Assembly (NCBI GenBank): GCA_019648995.1
Contig: BLXT01004727.1
Span: 5,216,972-5,252,546 of the forward strand
DNA length: 35,575 bases
From: Plakobranchus ocellatus
Taxonomy: Eukaryota > Mollusca > Gastropoda > Plakobranchidae
Reading direction: 5' to 3'
Positions 28,821-35,575 of this stretch are shown here, in pieces (within the stretch, counting starts at the first letter, position 1; each line of letters starts with the position of its first letter). The position numbers were made by a program, and so were the translations under genes. The notes under the pieces were generated by a model. The model was not told where the DNA came from and searched no databases. It saw only the letters and a list, made by a program, of their open reading frames with translations.

Positions 28821-31800
28821 CTTTGAAATGGTGGTCTCATGCCACAGGAAATCAAGTTTAAGATTTCAGCTAACTCTTACGAGTTCGTTATGGTGTCTGA
28901 GGGTTCTTTAAAATATTAATTTATATCCATTTTATGTAATGAATTGTTTGTAGTGCTGTGGTTTGTGGTTTGACATCTGAAAGAAAACTGTTTGCTTTTT
29001 TGGGGTTTTTTTTTTTTGTCTCTATAATAACTTTGTAAGGAATTGGGCTCACTTTAAGCAAAATTTCATGGCCAGACTGAGGCTATTATTATAGTGCAAA
29101 AATTTTAAGAGCATAATGGTGACAATACATCCATAATCTTACTGATTTATTGAGGTTTTCAAAATGTATGCTAATTTCTTTCACTTTTTTTTTCCTGATA
29201 CAAGTGAACATTTCAAATGCATAAAGACAAAAATTACTTTTAAGAGTTGTCTTTACAAGTCGGTTTATCCTTCTCTGAGAAGTATTCACGCACAATTTAG
29301 GGGTGGGTTATAGGTTCATATTTTTCTGACAAGAATTCATTTGCAGTTTAGGGATGGTTATTCCCTTTTGGGGCTTTAATTGTCTTATATTTTGAGAAAG
29401 ATATTTTAAATCATGTAATATTTAGCACTAAGGAATACATCATTGTGGGTTTGACTTGCAAAAATCTTTTTCTCTCTAATAGCTATTGAAATGCATTATT
29501 GTAAGAATTGGTTGGGTTTTATGATGTTACTTTTCTTGCTTTGAGTTGAATTAAATATTTTAAATTTTTGTATTGAGCTTGTAAGATGTTCCAAATGCAT
29601 ATATTCAACAGCTTTCAACTGTTCTTGGTTCAATTGGCTGCACTCACCAGGCCCTATTTTCACCTGCTAATGAACATTGGTGTCATTTGCTAAATATCTA
29701 AGACTTTGTCATGAAAAAGACATTTAAGTTATTTATTTTGCCCTGAAAGTATTGGAATATTATCTGTGTTCTTTTAAAACCACACAAGATATTTTGGTAA
29801 TCCAGCCATAATATATATCTATTTTGCGATGAAAATATAATTTTACAATCAACAGTAACACATACAGTATGTAACATCTACTCATTAAATTCATAATGTC
29901 TGAAACCATTACCAGGAGAAGGTTTGGCTTTTTCTTGTTGTTGTTTTTTTTTTTTATTTTTTTATATCAGATTAAATTTCAGACGCTGAGAAACAATGCA
30001 GTAAATCAGTAGGATAATGAACTCCATGGCTGCTTATTGCTTATCCCATTTGGAAGCGTGTTTTAATGATGCACTAACCAAAAATATTGTTCATTAGCTT
30101 TTACTTTTCATGTCCTTAGTTCTTTGACAATTTTGCCTTATTTCAGTTCATATTACTCATTGTTATGTGTACGTATCACATTTTTAACTTTCATATTCTT
30201 ATAGAAGGTGCTACTTCTCCTCACAGCCATAATTCACCATCTAGTGAATGAGTTCATCAAGGTTAATAGGGATGAAAGAATAGGGGTTTTTTTTTAAGCT
30301 TTGGTTATATGAATTGTAGAGAGCAAGTGTTTATAAAATATGTAACAGTGTTATCATTTTTTCCCACTAAAGCTTCTCAAAACCTCTTTCTCTTGCATTG
30401 ACCTATTAATCAAAAGAAGTTTATGTTACTTAAGTTGCTCAAGACTTTCCTGCAGCATATTATTTCCATTATTTCAATATCAGCTTAATAACTTTTAAAG
30501 CTGCTTGAAGCTCCATCTAAAAGAAAATAATATTATCACTGGTATTTTCTTTTGCCTTTGGAAGAAGAGAATTTCCATGTTATATTTATGTTTTTTTGGT
30601 TTGCTAAGATCCTTATAACTATTTTGCAATGCTTTAATAATATTCCCTTAGTACTGTCCATTACAATGAAATATTTAAGAAGTGCTATGATTATGCCGAA
30701 AACCTTTTTTTCTTTCAGTAAGTTCTTTTGGTTTTTAAATCTATATTTTGAAGTCTTTCGATATTGTTATTCCATCGTAGCACACATATATACAAATCTA
30801 ATCTTTTTTTATGAACGGTCTTCATGCCTAGATGTTTTCATTAAATTTGGAAGATTTAGTGTGAGTATGATATTCACAAATTATTATTGCTATAGATATA
30901 AAAAATCTAAACTGATAAAATTCTTAAGAGGTAACGTATTCTTTCCTCTCCAAAATGCTTATGTATATTTATTATGATAAAAATCGCCATTGGCATTTTA
31001 AGTTATCATTACAATAATAGAGTTCTTTGAATTTACTAAAAAATGAGCCAATCGAGAAAATGGTGTTAGCAAAGTTGTTTTGAATCTTCCCTTTGAGCTT
31101 TACCGTATTTTGAACTTTATACCAACCATCGTTGATTGTATTCAATTTTATGTGTGTTTATCAAGCCCGTTTAAAAATATAGCCTACTTAATATCTAACA
31201 CTCTAATGAAAGTTAGGCATTAAATATTGCAACAGTTTCACATCCTCCTTCAGATTTCAATATTAGTTTTAAAATCATGGGTAGGCATATCCAGGCAAAA
31301 CTTATGAGAAAGGGATAGCTAAAATTATTTTTTGAATATTTAATCAATTATCACACTGCTCACTTTCGCTGAACCCTTTTCGCTTTTTGCAGTGTGATAT
31401 TATGTATTATATTTTTATAATATCTCCTCTCAAGAAGGTACATTATTCAGTTCTTTATCTAAAAAGTCCTACATTTTCTTACTTGCTTCCCCTCCCCTAA
31501 GTTTCTCTTGATATATGAACTTGTGTGGAGGATTTAGAACACTATCTGCTCCTGCCTCTTTTGTCTCTTGCTAAACTACAATAAGAGAAGTGTTCTTACT
31601 TATCAGAACTCAATACCAACAAATTTGATTATGTAAAAAGATAAGATTCTTTTGCTGTTGCTGTTGTTCTTTATTTTGGAAGTTTTTTTTTATAAATCCA
31701 TCAACGCTCTAAATATTTTTTATGTATTCATATGACTTAGGTGTCCCTATTTCCAAAATTTTTCTTATGAAGTTACTCGTTTCAAAGCTCAAAATATCCC

Positions 31801-32690
31801 TTTTTTTATGAGTGCGAGTGATATTTTTTTTCTAGTGTTGGTTTTGAGAGTCATGCACTGAAGATTGATTTACAAATTAATATGAGTCACTTTGTAGAAT
31901 AAGAAAAAGCCTGAGCTGCTGTGTTTGCTCTAACAGGCTACAGGTGCTATCTTTTCTTGGTACCTGGCCAAAGAAATTTCAACAACACCAGACCAAGTTT
32001 GTTTAAAAAATCTTTTTTTTGAGAAACAGGCTTTTTGTTGGTGGCTTATTAAAATGGTAATCATATCACCAACAATACTTTGTGATCACATGATCTGCTT
32101 GTTTGAAAGAAAGCACAAGAGCCAGGTTTACTATTTCATTTTTTTTCTTTATCACTTTTCCTTAAATAGTGATCAATAGTGCAATTTATAAACTCCCCAA
32201 TTATCTGACTTGCAATTGTAGAATATGTTATGGCTGTAGATTCTATACCTTTTTTTTTGTTGTCCTGCTAGCACTCTAACAGTGATATATATGGGGAGAA
32301 GAAGATGGAAAATGATGTTATTTTATTCAAAATTAGATCCTTAGTTCATACATTTTTTCGCAAGACAAAAATAACTCTAAAAGACGATTGTATGGGTTGT
32401 GTTTCATACAAACGTCCAAGTCTTTAGTGGCTTCGAATTTTGTTGGTATGGATGATTTTACAATTTCAATTCTTTACATTCCCTTGTGTTTGAAATGCTA
32501 AGTGTTTGTGAAATGATAAATGTCTCTCTTGATAGAAACGTGTATGGCAAGAACTATGTGTATATATTCGAAAAGTTATGTCGAGTGACTTGTATGTATA
32601 CTATATTATTTTGAGCTTTAATGTTTATATGTTACGAAGCTTATTGTTCAAGAGCTATTAAAGATTTTTTCCAAACATAGTGAATCCTCA
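28821..32690 (+). other. Probable long 3' UTR
   Basis: T-rich sequence after the stop with no credible exon. The nearest convincing cleavage signal is ATTAAA at 32657-32662, followed by a T-run and aaacatag. Weaker ATTAAA sites at about 29551 and 29884 could give shorter forms. The 141-codon frame at 30552-30977 is AT-driven (F, Y, I, L) and not supported. Confidence 0.5.
32657..32662 (+). terminator. Candidate polyadenylation signal ATTAAA
   Basis: ATTAAA in gagctattaaagatttttt, followed by a T-rich downstream element. It is the last such signal before the mariner element. AATAAA also occurs at 35060-35065, beyond the element. Confidence 0.4.
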
Positions 32691-33260
32691 TTCTTGGCAA
32701 GCTGTATCTGTATCAATGTTCTTTCAAATAAGAGAGCTGGTATTGTTGACACTCACTAGATCTTTATGTTAGACTTCATACACTTGCATTTTTTTAAACA
32801 TATCATTTACATATGATTTTACTGTGAAAGTTCGGATCTTTAATGATATGAAGAATTCAGTAATGTTTCTTTGTTTTTAATATAATCATGAGAGTCATGG
32901 TAAACTGTCAACATTTCAGACCACATTTTCATTGTGTGAGTGGGAATGACTGTGACTTTTGAAGGCATACAGAATACATCAGTGCATTCCATTTATATCA
33001 ACAAAGCTACTGACATTCCGCATAATATTGACATTCATATTAAGTCCCAGTTCTTTTTTTTTTTTGGTCATTTAAAACATTATTTATATACTGACTTTTA
33101 ATCGACCTTGTTCAGGTCTCCTAGGTACTTTTGTGTGTAATTTTGATTAAATCCTCTCGTACACTTTCCATGCCATAATTCAATTCAAATCTTAACGAAA
33201 AAAAATAGTTTTCTTGGTGTAGGTCCGCATGCATTTTAAGAGTGCAAAATGCTGTTCGAG

Positions 33261-34591
33261 GTCCATCCCAAACGCAAATTTCCCTTCTTTATAACTCATG
33301 AACTAAGTGGACTAGAACAATGATTCTTGACATAACTTATTTTCATTCCATGCTCTACTCAACGTAAAAACCGCCATTGTCAATGCACCTTTACATCCTC
33401 GATAACCAGCAGTCAAAGGCGGTGGTGTAGGAATAGGATTCTTTTGTTTAGCTGCATGGTGGCTTCCTTCGTCGCGAAAATGATGTCTTCCTCTGACTCA
33501 AATCTGTGACCACGACGGTGTTCTTTCATCTTTGAAAATAGAAAGAAGTCACATGGAGCAAGATCAGGAGAATAATGTAGATGCTCCAACACTGACCATT
33601 TATATTCGTCTACCATTCTGGCAGTGTGCACTGGCACGTTGTCGTGATGAAAGATGACTTCATATTGCAGGAGTCCTGGCCGGTTTTTTCTTATTGCTGG
33701 TCTCCATTTGTCTTCTATAATCATTTTGTAACAATGAGTATTGACTGTGGTGCCCGGAGGATTTGGCCATGGCAAAGTAACTCCAGATGTGTCAAGAAAG
33801 ACAATGTGCATGACCTTAAAAGAGCCCTGATTTCTACGTGCTTTCTCTGGTCCAGGTTCATTCCTGTCTCTCCACTCAGTAGACTGTCTTTTTGTCTCCA
33901 CATTCCATGAGTAAACCCACGTTTCATCTCCAGTGACAATACGATCTAAAAATTTGTTTTGCTCTCCCTGGAATCTTTGGATGAATTGTCTTGTAAATCT
34001 GACCCTACAAATTTTTCAGTCTAGTGTTAGCAGGTAGGGAACCCATTTGGAGATCATTTTCTTTTTATCGTTTGTCCCTAAGAACCCTGTGAACCGAAGA
34101 CTTGGATATCAGCACATCTTCAGCAATCTCTTCACACTGCCACTGCAGCTGAAGATTTCTGATCGGCAGCGACCCCTGCATCCCCACAAGTTTTGAGAGG
34201 CCTCCCAGACCTGCTGTTGTCACTCGTGTCAAAGCGCCCTTCTAAAATGGTTCACATCCACTTCCTGTTTGTTTGAATGAAAAGTGCATGGTCTCCAGAG
34301 CAGTTAATAGATCAGTTTATATGTCAGTGGCTGACTTACCCCAAAGAATTGGAAATTTTATCACCATAAGAATGTCGTATTTTGTGAACGATTCCTCGAT
34401 TTCCTGAGCAATTATATTGCCGGCCTTTGTGCTTAAACAGACTGTAGAAAAAGGAAGCTCATTTCATAAGCGTTCATTCACTCGCGCACAACTTTGTTTC
34501 ATGGGGTTTTCCAGAGACATGCTAAGTCTTGTTGATCTAGTCAATTTAGTTCGTGAGTTATAAAGAATGGAAACTTACTTTTGGGATGGAT
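33261..34591 (-). mobile_element. Degenerate mariner element with 54 bp TIRs
   Basis: The ends at 33263-33316 and 34536-34589 are inverted repeats of equal length with 47 of 54 bases matching and no gaps (ccatcccaaa... / ...ctttataactca... / gactaga). Total length of about 1.33 kb is standard for mariner. A minus-strand transposase remnant lies between them. A TA duplication is not obvious at the outer edges, so the insertion is old or the exact ends are a few bases out. Confidence 0.9.
33413..34250 (-). pseudogene. Mariner transposase pseudogene
   Basis: The N-terminal helix-turn-helix is visible at about 34080-34140 (QCEEIAEDVLISKSSVHRVL). A TGDETWVYSW motif with the first catalytic Asp follows near 33910-33945. 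A continuous frame then runs to 33413 with FHHDN (second Asp) and YSPDLAPCDFF (third Asp). Between the second and third Asp there are 30 residues instead of the 34 of DD34D mariners, so four residues are missing. A stop lies shortly upstream of VRFTRQFIQRFQGE and the HTH is in a different block, so the gene is dead. The C-terminal end after ESEED is also off the family pattern. Confidence 0.88.
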
Positions 34592-35559
34592 CTTCTACTT
34601 CCGAAACTTAAATACAGGAAAAAAGAAGAGAGTTGAGGGTAAAAACTCGAGCAAGAGAGCATTTTCCTTCTTTGCTTTTTTTATTCACATTTACGTTCTC
34701 TTATATCGACGAGGTAGCAAAAGTCCTATTCATGTAGATAGGCGTATATCTGGAGTACATTGTAATATTTACAGGATGCTTATTGTAAAGACATAATTGT
34801 TTCAATCTCTTCGAATTGAATGAATCCACGAATCCCTTAAAGGATATTTATAATTATATTTTTGTTGTTGACTGTAATAAAATGTCATATTTTGTGCGCA
34901 TCCTGGGGTTTGTTTGTTTGTTTGTTTGTTTTTGTTTTGTTTGTTTGTTTTTTTAGAAACTTTAAATGGTTGACTCTCATAGCAGAATGTGTGAAAACAG
35001 AAATTACCCACACAAACTATCTTACAAAAAGAAAACATTGCATGTAAGTGACAACACTTAATAAACATGTTGAAATATCAGCAAAGAGTATTTCTGTTTG
35101 CAAGTAAAATACTTTTATTTATTTACATTGGGATTTCACAATCTAAGAACAACACCAAAAAATAAAACCAAAAAAAAATAGACTATTAGGCTGAACGGAA
35201 AAAAATTTAAAATGTTGACATAATACATAAATCATTATTAAGAATTACAATTATGTTCTCATTTGTGGACTAAAATAATATCATGAAATTAAAACCTCAG
35301 TATCTCAGTACATTTTTTGAAACTACTGTAACTCAGTCAAAAGTAGACATAACAAATTTTATGATAAAAAGGCATTCAAAATAGTTGACACAAAAGTATG
35401 CATCTTTAATTGTATTGGCCCAAGTTTTTAATGAATGCTCATTAACAAAGAACAGATTTTGAAATTTTCTTCTAAAAATTGTACCTTTTAAGACTTTTCA
35501 ATAAGGTCTTCGTAATAAATGTGTGCCCTTTAATGGAAACCCATAACGAAAACTTAAAA
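34592..35559. other. AT-rich non-coding end of window
   Basis: Contains a (GTTT)n run at about 34910-34952, an AATAAA at 35060-35065 and a minus-strand AATAAA (tttatt) at about 35115. No gene recognised. Confidence 0.5.
34908..34952. repeat. (GTTT)n microsatellite
   Basis: About ten gttt units with small variants, ending in a T run. Confidence 0.85.
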
Positions 35560-35575
35560 GGGGGGGGGGGGGGGG
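35560..35575. repeat. Terminal poly-G run
   Basis: Sixteen consecutive G at the very end of the window. It may be a real homopolymer or a sequencing or contig-end artefact. Confidence 0.7.

Noticed and set aside
30552-30977. 141-codon plus-strand frame in the 3' region, hydrophobic
   Set aside because: Driven by AT-rich F/Y/I/L codons, with no ATG-anchored protein character, domain or splice context; more likely 3' UTR.

Overview
This window looks like animal nuclear DNA. It is AT-rich and intron-dense, with GT-AG splice sites, many simple repeats, tRNA-derived SINE-like pieces, a decayed LINE and a mariner element. A mollusc or other lophotrochozoan is my best guess from the repeat texture and gene structure, but the sequence does not prove it.

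One gene dominates: a plus-strand formin from about 8472 to 28820. Joining 16 exons by reading splice sites and codon phase gives one unbroken frame of 8118 nt (2705 codons plus stop). Every junction keeps phase. The predicted order is a DEP-like domain (residues about 10-70), a small acidic exon, a 500-residue low-complexity exon ending in a coiled coil, a very short FH1-like proline tract, a complete FH2 domain split over 12 exons (residues about 749-1150), and a 1555-residue disordered tail encoded by one 4.67 kb exon. FH2 signatures (RGQADGF; LPEPSNMRHASQVSFEDI) point to the FMN/cappuccino branch. The two FH2 positions best known for touching actin appear to be Ser and His instead of Ile and Lys.

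Layout: 1-8471 is mostly non-coding, with microsatellites (including a 200 bp compound NTT array), a 54 bp tandem repeat, SINE-like fragments, a LINE remnant and a weak candidate first exon at 3935-4033. 8472-28820 is the formin. Two neighbouring introns (16045-17670 and 17788-18450) carry tandem repeats whose unit copies the exon end plus the 5' splice site, giving arrays of decoy donors. The first array is interrupted by a 326 bp hAT-like MITE with an 8 bp target duplication. 28821 to about 32690 is a likely long 3' UTR. 33261-34591 is a degenerate mariner with 54 bp inverted repeats. The last 900 bp hold no recognisable gene and end in a poly-G run.

The formin would be an actin-filament assembly factor. 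The DEP-like module suggests membrane or signalling recruitment in place of the GTPase-binding N-terminus of diaphanous-type formins; this is inference.
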